From positions 1,099,905-1,163,904 of the forward strand of contig CALYLW010000067.1 of assembly GCA_944989445.1 (NCBI GenBank): DNA of 64,000 bases, read 5' to 3'. Position numbers and translations under genes: made by a program. Of this stretch, positions 23,757-34,724 are shown one piece after another. The notes below the pieces were generated by a model, which searched no databases, had not been told where the DNA came from, and was given only the letters and a program-made list of their open reading frames with translations. Each line of letters begins with the position of its first letter. Position 1 is the stretch's first letter. This stretch comes from Ampullaceana balthica. Taxonomy: Eukaryota; Mollusca; Gastropoda; Lymnaeidae.

Positions 23757-23952
23757 TGAAAAGAATCTCAAGCTTTTTCCCATCTGCTGCTCCGGTAAAC
23801 AAAACAATTTAAACAAGAAGTTGCGGAAGATAATGTCGATATTATACAAACGATTCAAACGAAAGTGTCAGAACAAACGTGTGTAGGTGTAGGCGATCAT
23901 GGCGATGTAAACATAGACTCTGACAGTGACCTGCCAAGTTGTTTATTATAAA
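23757..23952 (+). pseudogene. hAT transposase N-terminal fragment
   Basis: A start codon opens MKRISSFFPSAAPVNKT, followed by a frameshift and then a TIQTKVSEQTCVGVGDHGDV and DSDSDLPSC-like stretch. A short basic head with SSFF, followed by an acidic serine/aspartate linker, is typical of N-termini of DUF4371/TTF-type hAT transposases before the zinc finger. The finger and catalytic core have been deleted from the element. Confidence 0.55.
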
Positions 23953-25019
23953 TAAACTCTTTGAGTCTCTCATTTTCTTATAAAAACGTTTATTTCTTTA
24001 AATATCTGTCCAATAAAATGTGTGTTCAGTGGAAAATTCAATTATAGACTATTATAGTATTTTCTGACATAAGTTAAAAAACAGATGTGAAATGAGTTCC
24101 CAAACATTTTTGGCTAGAAAAAAAGCACCCATTAGTGATGAGTCCGTTTTTATAAAGCTCATATAAGGAAAAGCTACAATGGGGCTCCGGGCACCCCATG
24201 AGTGGGAATTTTAAAAATCTTTTATCGTCCATTATCGTCGTGAGAATGTACTAAACAACTTCCCAAAGTTTAATGCTTCTACCTACACGGGAAGTTGGAG
24301 AATTAGTGATGAGTCAGTTTGTATTAAAGGAGAAAAAAAACTACATTTGAGCCCCCGCCACGCACCCCCACCCCCCAGAGTGGGAATTTTAAAATAATTT
24401 TTTGCCATTTATCGTCTAGAGAGTGTACTCAACGATTTCCCAAAGTTTCATGCTTCTACCTACACGTGAAAATTGAGAATTAATGATGAGTCAGTTTTTA
24501 TATAGGTAATATTAAGAAAAAACTACATTTGAGGCCCGGCCCCTATGAGTGGAAATTTTAAATTTCAATTTTGCCACTTATCTTTGTGAGAGGGTACTCA
24601 ACAACTTCCTAAATTTTCATGATTTTACATATACGGGAAGTTTGAGAATTAGTGATGAGTCAGTTTCTATATAGCTTATATAATGAAAAAAGTACATGTG
24701 GCCCCAGGCCCCCCAAGAGTGGGAATTTGAAAAAAAGTTTCGCCAATTATCGTCGTGAGAGTGTGCTCAACAACGTCCCAAAGTTTCATGCTTCAACCTA
24801 CACGGGAAGTTGGAGAATTAGGGATGAGTCAGCGAGTCAGTGAGGGCTTTGGTTTTCATTATTATAGATATGTAAAAATGAATGTATATCTGTGTGTTTG
24901 TTCTCTATGCCTTACTACGTCATTCATCCGATCACCATGAAATTTGGGAGGTTGTTGAATACGTTCCAGGAACGGTAACTGGAGAAATTTGTTTTTAAAA
25001 TAACATTCATTGGGGCTCG

Positions 25020-25490
25020 TTTTCCATAACGTGTTTTTAAAAAAAAACCTTATATTAGCTTCACCGCCGTCTCTGTCTGTCTGTCTCTCTCTCTCTCTCT
25101 CGTTCGTCGTCGGGCAGGCGGGCGGGCGGAAAAATAAAAATATAAAATGACACACTTCCCGTAATGTCATCGAGCTGAAATTTGGAAAACAGACTCGTGT
25201 CACCTAACAATGCGTCGTATCAAAATTTCAGATCGATCGAACGTACCGTAATTAAATTAATGCATTTTTAGTGTATTTATATAAAACTATATGTAGCAGT
25301 CGCTATTGTTTACATTTTACGGGTCACTTGACTTCACACCAGCCATCGGTGACCACATCTCGTGTTTTAACCAGGTGGAATTGACTCAGTTTCAGGCTGT
25401 AAATGTTTGTCGCGTTGGAACATAATCAATACTTTAAGTTCTGTCTCATATATTAAGGATTTATAGTCAAAAACTTAGTTTTTACATTTT
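25020..25490 (+). repeat. Dispersed repeat family A, plus-strand copy
   Basis: It contains the same landmarks as 1-560 in the opposite orientation: CTTCACCGCCGTCTCTGTCT, a (CT)n block, GATCGATCGAACGTACCGT, a GGTGACCACA segment and CATATATTAAGGATTTATAG. It interrupts the GGGCCCCC repeat domain. Confidence 0.75.
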
Positions 25491-25683
25491 TTTCCTTCTG
25501 ATATCAGCTATATAAAAGTTAGTTAAGGCGTTGGGTACTGGGGAAATGGATGGATTTTTATCCAAATTTGGATAACTGCGATTTTGAACTTTATTTTTTG
25601 GAAGGTTTCGAACTTTACATCTTGCACCGACTGGACCCGGGAGCCCTTAATGTCGTTTTTTAAATCTTATATAAGCTTTAAAT

Positions 25684-26198
25684 TAGGGCTACGGAAAATA
25701 GCGATTAATTTCTCGATTAATCGTTAAAAATTTTATCGATTAAATATCGATTAAAATGATTTTAATCGATAAAAAATTATTTTAAAATTTAAGAGAATAT
25801 TTATATTTTTTTTAAAAATTTTTATAAATAAATAATTAATTATTAATAATTAATAATAATTTATATATATTTTTTACGTACAAACATCTCCCGCGTAATA
25901 TTAAAATTTATCTATGTGGACCGGCAGAAACTAAAAAAAAATTGTGGACAGACAGGAACGAAAGCAAGTAAATAAAAACGTGGTAAAAATGGCTGACACC
26001 ATCAGCGCAGGGAAACAGGGCAAATAACTCAATAAAATTATTTTTTAAAAGTCAATTACCTGTTTTTGTTACTTCCCTTGAAATGTTCAGTTTAATGACG
26101 TCATAAATTTCTATTTTTGGCTTAAAACGAATTAATTAATCAATCGAGCATTTTTCAAAAGTTAACGATTAAATTTAAATTAATCGATAACAGCCCTA
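25684..26198. mobile_element. Non-autonomous hAT element (zbed/Ac-like ends), exact 8-bp target duplication
   Basis: The left end is TAGGGCTACGGAAAATAGCG. The reverse-complemented right end is TAGGGCTGTTATCGATTAAT. Both are rich in ATTAATCG motifs. CTTTAAAT flanks it at 25676-25683 and 26199-26206. No transposase frame survives. It is the same family as 38394-39012, which keeps a BED finger. A segment with AGGAACGAAAGCAAG and AAAACGTGGTAAAAAT is shared with family B. Confidence 0.92.
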
Positions 26199-26345
26199 CT
26201 TTAAATATATTACTTTATTCAACCAATCACCGTGATACTTGTGAAGTTGTTGAGTACTATGGCAAAATATGTTATTAAAATAATCACTCACTGGGGCTGC
26301 GGACCTAAAATGTATTTTTCCTTATATAAGCTTTATTTACATTAT

Positions 26346-27047
26346 TTTAAACATTGGTTACTTGGTAAATTGATGGATCGTGGCCACTTTTGGTACATAA
26401 GTACTTGATGCCCTTTGTTAAAATATCATAGGGCATTGAACTCCAAATGTCCATTCCTTTTTGGCCGGGGCTCCAAACTTTTTTTCCTAATCTTTTCCCC
26501 ATTCGATTTGGCAAGATCTTGAAAAGTTTAACACACATAACCATCATGTTCCAAATTACAGCTTGTTATTCATTTAAAAATACGTTTCCTGCACCTGGGG
26601 AAAAAAAAGGAAAAAACAACCTCGAGTCTTCATGGTGTAATGAAACGATGGCCACCATTTTTGTCGCCGCAGTCCTTCTGTTGATATTTACGTCATACGT
26701 CCATTTATGGATTTCCATTGGTTGCTTGTGAGGCCGGTTAGGATTGGGCTTGCTGTTTTAACAGAGGCCGTCAAACTGTAGTCAATAAGACATTCCATTT
26801 GTCTGAAGAGCGCTAAAAGCTATTTTATGCTGGTCTGGTTTCGAGAGTAGGTTCGTCCGAGTGGCCGGTGTAAATAGCTTCCCTTACTTGAAACAAAAAA
26901 TATAAGTGTAAACAATGCCAATGCCTTACAAATGATGTGTCAATAAAACCTATTACCTGAAACCAATATTTGTGTAACTAACAAATATTTCTGAAAAACG
27001 AATGTTTTATAGCACAAAGTTGTGAAATGTTCTCAAGACGTCAGCAG
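26346..27047. other. Gene-free stretch
   Basis: Opposed frames at 26347-26731 resemble nothing known, and no repeats are apparent. Short GGCCGGGG and CGAGTGGCCGG phrases do not form a tRNA or terminal repeat. Confidence 0.35.
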
Positions 27048-27049
27048 TA

Positions 27050-27939
27050 TAGTGGTAACTCGAGATAAGAATGCTTCAAGATACGAAAAATCCAAGATAC
27101 GAAAGGCCACTCGAAGAATTTTTTGTTCCAAGATACGAAAAAAAAATCTTAAGTACAAAAAACGCTCAGCTGAAAACATTGGGCATCCCGTGACTGCATT
27201 CAACGCACCACCAACAGTTCTTGCACAGTTCAATGACGTTTGCCTGACTCATTTCAGCTTCAAACAAGCTTCCTTGGATCAACATTTGCTAAGAGATCAT
27301 TAGTAAGCGAAGATTAACAAAATATTTTTTTTTAAATACAAGAAGATGTTGGCGGAAGTGATGCAAAGGAAATGAAAGGTGAAACAGAAAATTAGAAAGC
27401 GCGAAAACAAAAAGTTTAAAAAAAAAGTTTTTAAAAAAGAAAAACAAAACAAAACAACTAATTTTAAGTGTTATGCTTCGTTTGCTTAGTTAAAAGTTGC
27501 ACTAAATGTTTTTATTTAGCATTAATTCATGCAAAGGTTGTAAGTGATCTATTACTTTCATAAAGTTATGTGTTTCGTACGTAATGCCGTAATGTTTCTG
27601 CCATCCGTTCTCCTCCCCTATCAAATTCTCCGACACTTCACCACATCGCCTCACTCGAAAGGTACATTTGTATATTATATATATTATTTTTCATTTATTT
27701 TATTCTGTTTTCATTGTTTTATTTATTATTTATTTGATTTATAATGTGTACTTTATAGGACTGAAGAATCCTTCTTTTTACTATAGTTTTCCATGATATT
27801 TTCAATTTTTGCTGTTTTTTTCTTTGTGGCTTGGATCGGATTAAGTATGCTACATGTAAAACTTAGTTCGATATATAAAAAATCCAAGATACGAAAGTCA
27901 CCAAGTATCGGAATAATTTCGTATATCGAGGTACCACTG
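27050..27939. mobile_element. Pogo/Tigger-like element, decayed
   Basis: The left end reads TA|TAGTGGTAACTCGAGATA. The reverse complement of the right end is TA|CAGTGGTACCTCGATATACG. Repeated AAGATACGAAA motifs occur near both ends. This is the well-known CAGTGGTACCTCG type of pogo/Tigger terminus with TA duplications at 27048-27049 and 27940-27941. The interior is AT-rich. A frame at 27022-27303 spans the left end but shows no DDE transposase motif. Confidence 0.8.
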
Positions 27940-27941
27940 TA

Positions 27942-28209
27942 TTAGTTTTGTTAAAGATACATATTATTAAAAGGAAATACGTTGATGGTGGTTTCCAATT
28001 AGCCGCCAATCCTTCACGGATTATTTCTTTGATATCACAAAAGAAGTTTACTGGATATTTCACGAGTAAAACAAAAAATAAAGGCGGCTGGGTAATGCGT
28101 GGAGCCCTCATAGCCGTGGCCTGTGAACGCTGCATCACTTGCCAACCTACCGTCATGGTCTGTGGACGCAATTATCTTCTGCATAGAAGGAGCTTCTGCA
28201 TTTTTGCAT
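27942..28209. other. Unassigned segment with a LINE 3'-tail motif
   Basis: From about 28150 to 28195 there is a TCTTCTGCATAGAAGGAGC motif related to the 3' end of the CR1-type LINE at 1262-1797. Nothing else is recognised. Confidence 0.4.
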
Positions 28210-28600
28210 GCAGTTTTGTGTAATGATAAAAACGATGTCTCAAAATTGCAGATCGATCGCATGTACTGTAATTAAATTATTGAATTTTAAGATTATTTTA
28301 TTTATTTCTATGTATCATGTTATTTTTTGAGATAGAGTGTCGCGGTGCGTATTATATTGAACAACCGTTCTTTCGCGCAATAAGGTGCGTATTTTATTGA
28401 CAACACTTTTTATAAACATATTCCTGATCGGTGCGCATTATATTAAACATGTTTTACGACACAACTGCAATTTTGTATTTTTGGATGGTTTTGAGCTGAG
28501 TATTATAATGAACACACTTTTAGTTATGTCTCGTACATAAAGGATTTATAATCAAAAACTTTGTTTTGTTACGGTTTTTTAAAATTACAATCTATTTTTA
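28210..28600 (+). repeat. Family A-related repeat with triplicated internal motif
   Basis: The GATCGATCGCATGTACTGTA core and a terminal CATAAAGGATTTATAATC match family A ends. Between them GGTGCGTATTATATTGA-like units occur three times (about 28344-28455), which family A lacks. Confidence 0.6.
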
Positions 28601-29651
28601 GTTACTAGCCAAAATCTGTCTCGAAAAATTCGCTAATTTAAGGCGGCATCCGCCACACGGTCAAACATTAATAGCAGTTTGGCTCTCCAACTGCAGTATG
28701 TTCCCATCGTTGTCGAAGTGTTTGAATTGTGGTGTGGCAAGCCTCTTGATTTAAGAAGGCTCCTATGTCCAGACATGCCATAAACCATGGAGGTGGTGGG
28801 GGGGCGGGTGAATCCAGACAAATCGGTGATCAGCCTCATATCTCGGGACCCAGTCTTATTATAGCCAGACAAAGTTGTTAGCGAACAAACACATATCTTT
28901 ACATCACAACATTGAACCAAAAAAAAACAACAACAACACCTCCTAGATGAAGTTTATGACAAAGACCTTGAACGAATTCAACAATTTTCATAAAGGTCAT
29001 AGGTCATGGTAACTAAAATAAACAAAGTTCCAAATAATCAGCTTTCATGATTCCAACTTTTTTGCTTTTGCTTCATAAATAGGACAAAGTGGATATTCAA
29101 AGCTGCCAATCTACAATGTTACTAAACAGTTGGTTTATATAAGTAAATAGAAATGATTGCTCTTTTAAAACAATAATGTAGGTTATATTTCTTTCTTTTA
29201 AAAAAAAAGGAAAAAAAAAGATGTTTTTATGTTCCCAATCACGTGATACACACACAACTTAAATGAGTCATCATACTGTTAGCAAAAGACTCGACTAGAC
29301 ATATAACTAAACGATTTTAGTTAAAATTTTGCAGTTTTAAATAACTCAAGGAATACGTTTCTCAGAGAACAACAGACGACAGTGTTGTGTAAGAATTGGG
29401 GCCGTTTGGAGCTGCTCTGGTCCGTTGATAGGGAAGCATTTTAGTATCAAGGGGGCTTTTTGGGGCAGTCGTGGGGTAGGTTGGGGGTATTTATGATGCA
29501 TTATTATTATCTATACATCATAGTTTTAGATGCGTTGTATTCAGGAAATCCTAAAAAAGTTAAATTAAAAAAAAAGCTACAGCAGATGTCGAGTCTTAAG
29601 AGCATAACTGCACGTGTTAACATAGATATAGCAAATAGAACTCCAGAGGTT
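28601..29651. other. Gene-free stretch
   Basis: The 95-codon minus frame 28633-28920 is less AT-driven than its neighbours but matches no family I know and has no clear splice context. The remainder is AT-rich. Confidence 0.35.
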
Positions 29652-30170
29652 CTGTTTTTTGTCAGTTACTGCCTATAGGTGTGACTCCCTGTTGAAAATA
29701 TCAACTATCCAATTTATGCGTGGCATGAGACCAATTTCACTTGTTAGAGAACCCCTGAGATTGTGTTGTGTTTCAGTTACTGCCTGAAAGTGTATGACCC
29801 TGTTGAAAATATGAAATATCCAATGTATGCTTGGCATGAGACCAATTTCACTTGTTAGAGAACCCCTGAGATTGTGTTGTGTTTCAGTTACTGCCTGAAA
29901 GTGTATGACCTTGTTGAAAATATCAAATATCCAATTTATGCGTGGCATGAGACCAATTTCACTTGTTAGAGAACCCCTGAGATTGTGTTGTGTTTCAGTT
30001 ACTGCCTGAAGGTGTATGACCCTGTTGAAAATATCAAATATCCAATTTATGCGTGGCATTGGACCAATTTCACTTGTTAGAGAACCCCTGAGAGTGTGTT
30101 GTGTTTCAGTTACTGCCTGAAGGTGTATGACCCTGTTGAAAATATAAAATATCCAATAAATGCGGGAGAT
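29652..30170. repeat. 111-bp tandem repeat, about 4.6 copies
   Basis: CAGTTACTGCCTGAA recurs at exact 111-bp steps (29663, 29774, 29885, 29996, 30107). Because 111 is divisible by three, the minus strand stays open for 128 codons and encodes a 37-residue repeat (MPRINWIFDIFNRVIHLQAV and so on). The conserved frame follows from the period and is not evidence of a protein. Confidence 0.95.
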
Positions 30171-30489
30171 ACAGCCAGCTTGTAAATATCATTATGATTT
30201 ATTTTCCCCCATGGTCTAAAAAACTGAGTGTCGGTATTCGGTCGTGTGTGGATGTGAGGGTTGGGGGGGGGGCATTAAATCATAGGTTCTTAAAAGAAAT
30301 TGTTGATCAACCCTTAGGGTTCCCCAATCGATATCTTTTATTTTAATCAAAGCTCTCGTAACATTGATTTTCCCGGGTCCGATAAGAATTGTTATCATAA
30401 ATCTCACACGTGATAAAGGTTCGAGTAGGGATTAAGTGTCGTCTCGCAGTGTCTAGGAGTTCAAGGTTTTAATTAGAGTAGGGCAATCT
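30171..30489. other. Spacer
   Basis: No recognised feature. A G-run lies at 30260-30272. Confidence 0.3.
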
Positions 30490-30720
30490 AACAAGTGTCT
30501 AGAATAGTCAGGTTAGGGTCAGGGTAAGGATTATCTGACAATTGTGTAGAAGAGCCAGGTTAGGGTTAGGGTAAGGATTATCTCATAATTGTGTAGAATG
30601 GAGCCAGGTTAGGGTTAGCGTAAGGATTATCTCACAATTGTGTGGAAGAGCCAGGTTAAGGTTAGGATAAGGGCTATCACACTATTGACTAGGAAAGCCA
30701 TTTTCAGTTAAGGGTAAGAG
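30490..30720 (+). repeat. About 50-bp repeat with TTAGGG-like motifs
   Basis: Four degenerate units contain AGCCAGGTTAGGGTTAGGGT, AAGGATTATCTCA and AATTGTGTAGAA. Two consecutive TTAGGG hexamers occur but no true telomeric array. Confidence 0.75.
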
Positions 30721-30789
30721 ATATCGTATGTACAAGAGAGTAATATTGGTAGACAGGTAAGGTACTAAGGTGGGGATTTTAGATATTTG

Positions 30790-30985
30790 TTGTATACGTT
30801 ATGGGAACCGCTTCTAAACAAAAGATTATTGCATCCCACGTTTATCCGTGGTTTGAGTTTAGTTTTACATTCTAATAAAGTTTTGAATGTATTGATTTGT
30901 TGTTTCTAGACGGAAAGAAAGTGGGTTTGTTAGCTTTTTTTCTAGCATACGTAGCAAGAAAAGTGTTTTTATCTATCCGAGCATC
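30790..30985 (-). pseudogene. Second CR1-type LINE 3' end, degraded
   Basis: It aligns by eye with 1262-1470. It has the same order of TTCTAAACAAAAGATTATTGC, GTTTATCCGTGGTTTGAGTTT, a TTTCTAGACGGAAAG-like segment and GCATACGTAGCAAGAAAAGT. It covers the last coding part and the 3' tail only. No open frame survives. Confidence 0.65.
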
Positions 30986-31004
30986 GTATTACATGTAGGT
31001 GATT

Positions 31005-31165
31005 TGTATTGATAGGTAGGATATATTGATAGAAAGGTGAGATATATTGATAGACAGGTGAGATATATTGATAGACAGCTGAGATATATTGATGGACAGC
31101 TGAGATATATTGATAGACAGGTGGGAGATATTGAAGGACAGGTGAGAGATATTGAAGGACAGGAG
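31005..31165. repeat. 21-bp minisatellite
   Basis: About eight copies of TGATAGACAGGTGAGATATA plus T. The period divisible by three keeps several minus-strand frames open with SIYLS or QYISPV repeats. Confidence 0.9.
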
Positions 31166-31565
31166 AGATGCATTGGTTAACAGGTAATACATAATGGTTG
31201 AAGGTGAAACAAAGTGGTAGCCTTTTTCGGTGAAAGTTCTCGCGCAGTGCACACCATGGTTCCCATCTCCTGACTACCGATGGGGAAGAAGTCTCGTTGA
31301 ATTTCCGAAGATCACGCAACAACACGCACTGTCTAATATCAAACTTCTTTTAAAAAACTCACCGCATCACCGAACACAGGCTTTCCCAGTGGTCAGAAAG
31401 GCGCTGTTAAAACACTACAATGTCTCAGAAAATGTTTATTTTAAATAACATTATACAACACAATCTTTGGATTGTTTTTTTTAAATTCCAGAAACCTTCT
31501 CGGGAAAATCATCTATTTAACACTATTGCAAAAACACTTTTTATAGCAAGCAACATTTCTAGCTT
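31166..31565. other. Unassigned segment
   Basis: Unique-looking sequence with moderate GC at 31220-31340. The frame at 31230-31448 matches nothing known. Confidence 0.3.
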
Positions 31566-32690
31566 CTCCCATCTACAACCTTACTCCCACCTACAACTTT
31601 ACTCCCACCTACAAACCTACTCCCACCTACAACCCTACTCCAACCACAACCATACTCCCACCTACAACCCTACTCCCACCTACAACCCTACTCCCACCTA
31701 CAACCCTACTCCCACCTACAACCTTACCCCCATCTAAAACTGTACTCCCATCTACAACCCTACTCCCATCTACAACCCTACTCCCACCTACAACCTTACT
31801 CCCATCTAAAACTGTACTCCCACCTACAACCCTACTCCCACCTACAAACCTACTCCCACCTACAACCCTACTCCCACCTACAACCCTGCTCCCATCTACA
31901 ACCCTACTCCCACCTACAACCCTACTCCCACCTACAACCCTAATCCCATCTACAACCCTACTCCCATCTACAACCCTACTCCCATCTACAACCCTACTCC
32001 CATCTACAACCCTACTCCCATCTACAACCCTACTCCCATCTACAACCCTGCTCCCATCTACAACCCTGCTCCCATCTACAACCCTGCTCCCATCTACAAC
32101 CCTGCTCCCATCTACAACCCTACTCCCATCTACAACCCTACTCCCATCTACAACCCTGCTCCCATCTACAACCTTACTCCCGTCTACAACCCTGCTCCCA
32201 TCTACAACCCTGCTCCCATCTACAACCCTGCTCCCATCTACAACCCTGCTCCCATCTACAACCTTACTCCCGTCTACAACCTTACTCCCGTCTACAACCC
32301 TACTCCCATCTACAACCCTACTCCCATCTACAACCCTGCTCCAATCTACAACCCTACTCCCATCTACAACCTTACTCCCGTCTACAACCCTACTCCCACC
32401 TACAACCCTACTCCCATCTACAACCCTGCTCCCATCTACAACCTTACTCCCATCTACAACCCTACTCCCATCTACAACCCTACTCCCATCTACAACCCTA
32501 CTCCCATCTACAACCCTACTCCCACCTACAACCCTACTCCCATCTACAACCCTACTCCCACCTACAACCCTACTCCCATCTACAACCCTACTCCCATCTA
32601 CAACCCTACTCCCACCTACAACCCTGCTCCCATCTACAACCCTACTCCCATCTACAACCCTACTCCCACCTACCCCCTACTCCCATCGAC
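31566..32690 (+). repeat. 18-bp minisatellite
   Basis: About 62 copies of CTACTCCCATCTACAACC, with CCACC/CCATC and CTACT/CTGCT variants grouped in runs. CTGCTCCCATC runs dominate near 32040-32350. No stop codon arises from the consensus in one frame, giving a YNPTP repeat that I do not treat as protein. Confidence 0.95.
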
Positions 32691-33221
32691 AGCCCTACTT
32701 CCTTATAACAACATTCCTTCCCACTACAACACCATTATCAACTCCATGAAATCACAGGGGAACAGCCGCCAAGGATGTAAATACTGATAAAACTGGATGT
32801 CATGTTGTAATTGCCCCACCCGTCCCCACTTTCCCATAGTCTGACCTTATGAACTTCCTGTTCGATGTTATTAGATTCATGTTGGGTTAACAGGAAAGTT
32901 AACTCTTCCACACGCTGTGAGTAGAGCGCCTCATTTAGTCAATAACATTTGGAACAGGAAATTGAATTATGATAATTCCATGTATTATTGCGGTGGGCTT
33001 TCAAGAATGATTAGAAAATAACTACTGGAAAAGATAAAAATCTGAAGATATCAGAAGTCATCGCTGAAGCGAGGGGAGTGGAGCCCACGCAGATCTGTTA
33101 GAGATTAATTTGTATAGAAAGAATAAAAAATGGAGGAACGTGGAAGGAACAAAAAGAGTTCTCGATAATAAGAGATAGAAAGAGTGGCAAAGATAGACTG
33201 GGAAATAATCGAATAACGTGG
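32691..33221. other. Gene-free spacer
   Basis: No recognised feature. Confidence 0.35.
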
Positions 33222-33548
33222 GATGGAGGGAAGGGACACGTGAGAAAAATATTGTGCTAACTTGAGAGAGAGAGATATGCAGACAGACAGACAGATGGAC
33301 AGATAGACAGACGGACGGACAGACAGACAGACGGACAGACGGATGGAGGGAAGATTCGCGTGAGAAAAATATTGTGCTAATTTGAGAGAGATAGTTATGC
33401 AGACAAACAGACGGACAGACAGACGGACGTACGGACAGACGGACAGAAAAATAGATAATTTGATAGATAAGTAGATAGATAGATAGGTAGGTAGATAGGT
33501 ATATAGATAGATACATATATCGATTGATAGATAAATTGATAGATAGAT
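33222..33548 (+). repeat. GACA/GATA microsatellite with an embedded 120-bp duplication
   Basis: The phrase GTGAGAAAAATATTGTGCTAA occurs at about 33239 and 33359, each time followed by TTGAGAGAGA and a GACAGACGGACGG run, so a 120-bp unit is duplicated. GATA repeats follow from 33452. Confidence 0.9.
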
Positions 33549-33567
33549 AGTGAGAGTGAGTGTGAGG

Positions 33568-33610
<43 letters not shown>

Positions 33611-33624
33611 AGAGAGTGAGGGGG

Positions 33625-33658
<34 letters not shown>

Positions 33659-33756
33659 CAGAGAGAGAGCGAGGGGGTACAGAGAGAGAGAGAGAGAGAG
33701 AGAGCGAGGGGGTACAGAGAGAGAGAGAGAGAGGCAGAGAGAGAGCGAGGGGGTAC

Positions 33757-33788
<32 letters not shown>

Positions 33789-33806
33789 AGAGAGAGAGCG
33801 AGAGGG

Positions 33807-33840
<34 letters not shown>

Positions 33841-34011
33841 CAGAGAGAGAGCGAGGGGGTACAGAGAGAGAGAGAGAGAGAGGCAGAGAGAGAGCGAGGG
33901 GTACAGAGAGAGAGAGAGAGGCAGAGAGAGAGCGAGGGGGTACAGAGAGAGAGAGAGATAGGCAGAGAGAGAGAGAGGCAGAGGGAGAGCGAGGGGGTAC
34001 ATAGAGAGAGA

Positions 34012-34064
<53 letters not shown>

Positions 34065-34097
34065 TGAGAGAGAGAGAGAGAGAGACAGAGAGAGAGA

Positions 34098-34143
<46 letters not shown>

Positions 34144-34176
34144 GGCAGAGGGAGAGCGAGGGGGTACAGAGAGAGA

Positions 34177-34234
<58 letters not shown>

Positions 34235-34240
34235 CAGAGA

Positions 34241-34330
<90 letters not shown>

Positions 34331-34331
34331 T
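33549..34331 (+). repeat. (AG)n-rich block with periodic GAGCGAGGGGGTACAGAG
   Basis: About 780 bp of purine-only dinucleotide repeat, punctuated by GCAGAGAG and GCGAGGGGGTACAGAG at irregular intervals. The strand asymmetry is almost complete: polypurine on plus. It creates frames of 269 codons on plus (ER-rich) and up to 462 on minus (SL-rich). Neither is a gene. Such mirror-symmetric polypurine can adopt triplex (H-DNA) form. Confidence 0.95.
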
Positions 34332-34599
34332 GTTGGAGGAAATTGGAAAACAACAATAAACGAAACGACATAAAAGAAGCACCCAAAAAAAGGGGAAGTA
34401 ACAAGGAATTCTGTCTTGAACGGATTGGGCCCCTTGGAATACTCATACAAAATTAAAAAGCAAGGGAGTTTAATATTAACAAGAACACTGGGATGAAAGA
34501 AAATTCAAAGGGAATATTTCTTATAGACGACATAGAAGGGGCTTGAGAAGATCATAGAGTTAACTGGATCGATGGTAACATAGATGGCAGGTCAATTGT
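34332..34599. other. Spacer, possibly LINE-derived
   Basis: It may be the more decayed upstream part of the LINE that is recognisable from about 34600. I cannot support this by motif. Confidence 0.3.
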
Positions 34600-34724
34600 A
34601 CAAGAACAAAATGGCAATCGTCGATTGGGTTGCCTGAACAAGCCAGGAAAACCAACACACTATCAACATTCAAAGCTCTAACAAAAATGCAAGACTTGAC
34701 ATACACTATGAATTAGGTTAGGAC
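34600..34724 (+). pseudogene. CR1-type LINE 3' end, part 1 (interrupted by hAT)
   Basis: The phrase GGGTTGCCTGAACAAGCCAG, followed by AAAACCAACAC and a TCAACATTCAAAGCTCTAAC segment, matches the DNA encoding the end of the reverse transcriptase at 1324-1400 (WNGLPEESRKTNTLSRFKSL). The copy is on the opposite strand to the one at 1262-1797. It continues after the hAT insertion at 36110. Confidence 0.75.

Larger units (their letters stand above)
23371..24130 (+). mobile_element. Non-autonomous hAT element with exact 8-bp target duplication
   Basis: Ends are CAGTGCTTTTTTCAGTGGGA on the left and, in reverse complement, GGGTGCTTTTTTTCTAGCC on the right. GGGAACTCA and GGCCA/TGGCTA subterminal motifs lie on both sides. 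The octamer ATTAGTGA flanks it exactly (23363-23370 and 24131-24138). It sits inside one unit of the GGGCCCCC repeat, so the host unit can be reconstructed across it. It contains a transposase N-terminal fragment and a large hairpin. Confidence 0.9.
20793..26345 (+). repeat. GGGCCCCC-containing degenerate repeat domain, interrupted by insertions
   Basis: A unit recurs with the order TATATAGCTCATATAA, a short A-rich spacer, CATTTGGGCCCCCGG, then a GAGTGGGAATTTTAAA or GGACATT segment, TCAACAACTTCCCAAAGTTT, CATGCTTCTACCTACACGGG and AGAATTAGTGATGAGTC. Spacing is about 160 bp at 23200-24850. At 20840-21860 it forms a longer unit of about 310-330 bp. Degenerate relatives continue at 24900-25010, 25500-25680 and 26200-26345. 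The domain is interrupted by CAA repeats, an AT array, a hAT element (23371), a family A copy (25020) and another hAT element (25684). Confidence 0.75.

Noticed and set aside
28633..28920. 95-codon minus-strand frame
   Set aside because: Composition is less AT-driven than its surroundings, but no motif, splice context or relative is recognisable.
30541..30620. Interstitial telomere
   Set aside because: Only two consecutive TTAGGG hexamers occur inside a degenerate 50-bp unit, too few to call telomeric sequence.
33058..34450. Open frames of 269 to 462 codons
   Set aside because: They are translations of an AG/CT dinucleotide array (SLSLSL, REREREX). All three frames stay open because the repeat lacks stops, and no domain or start context is present.
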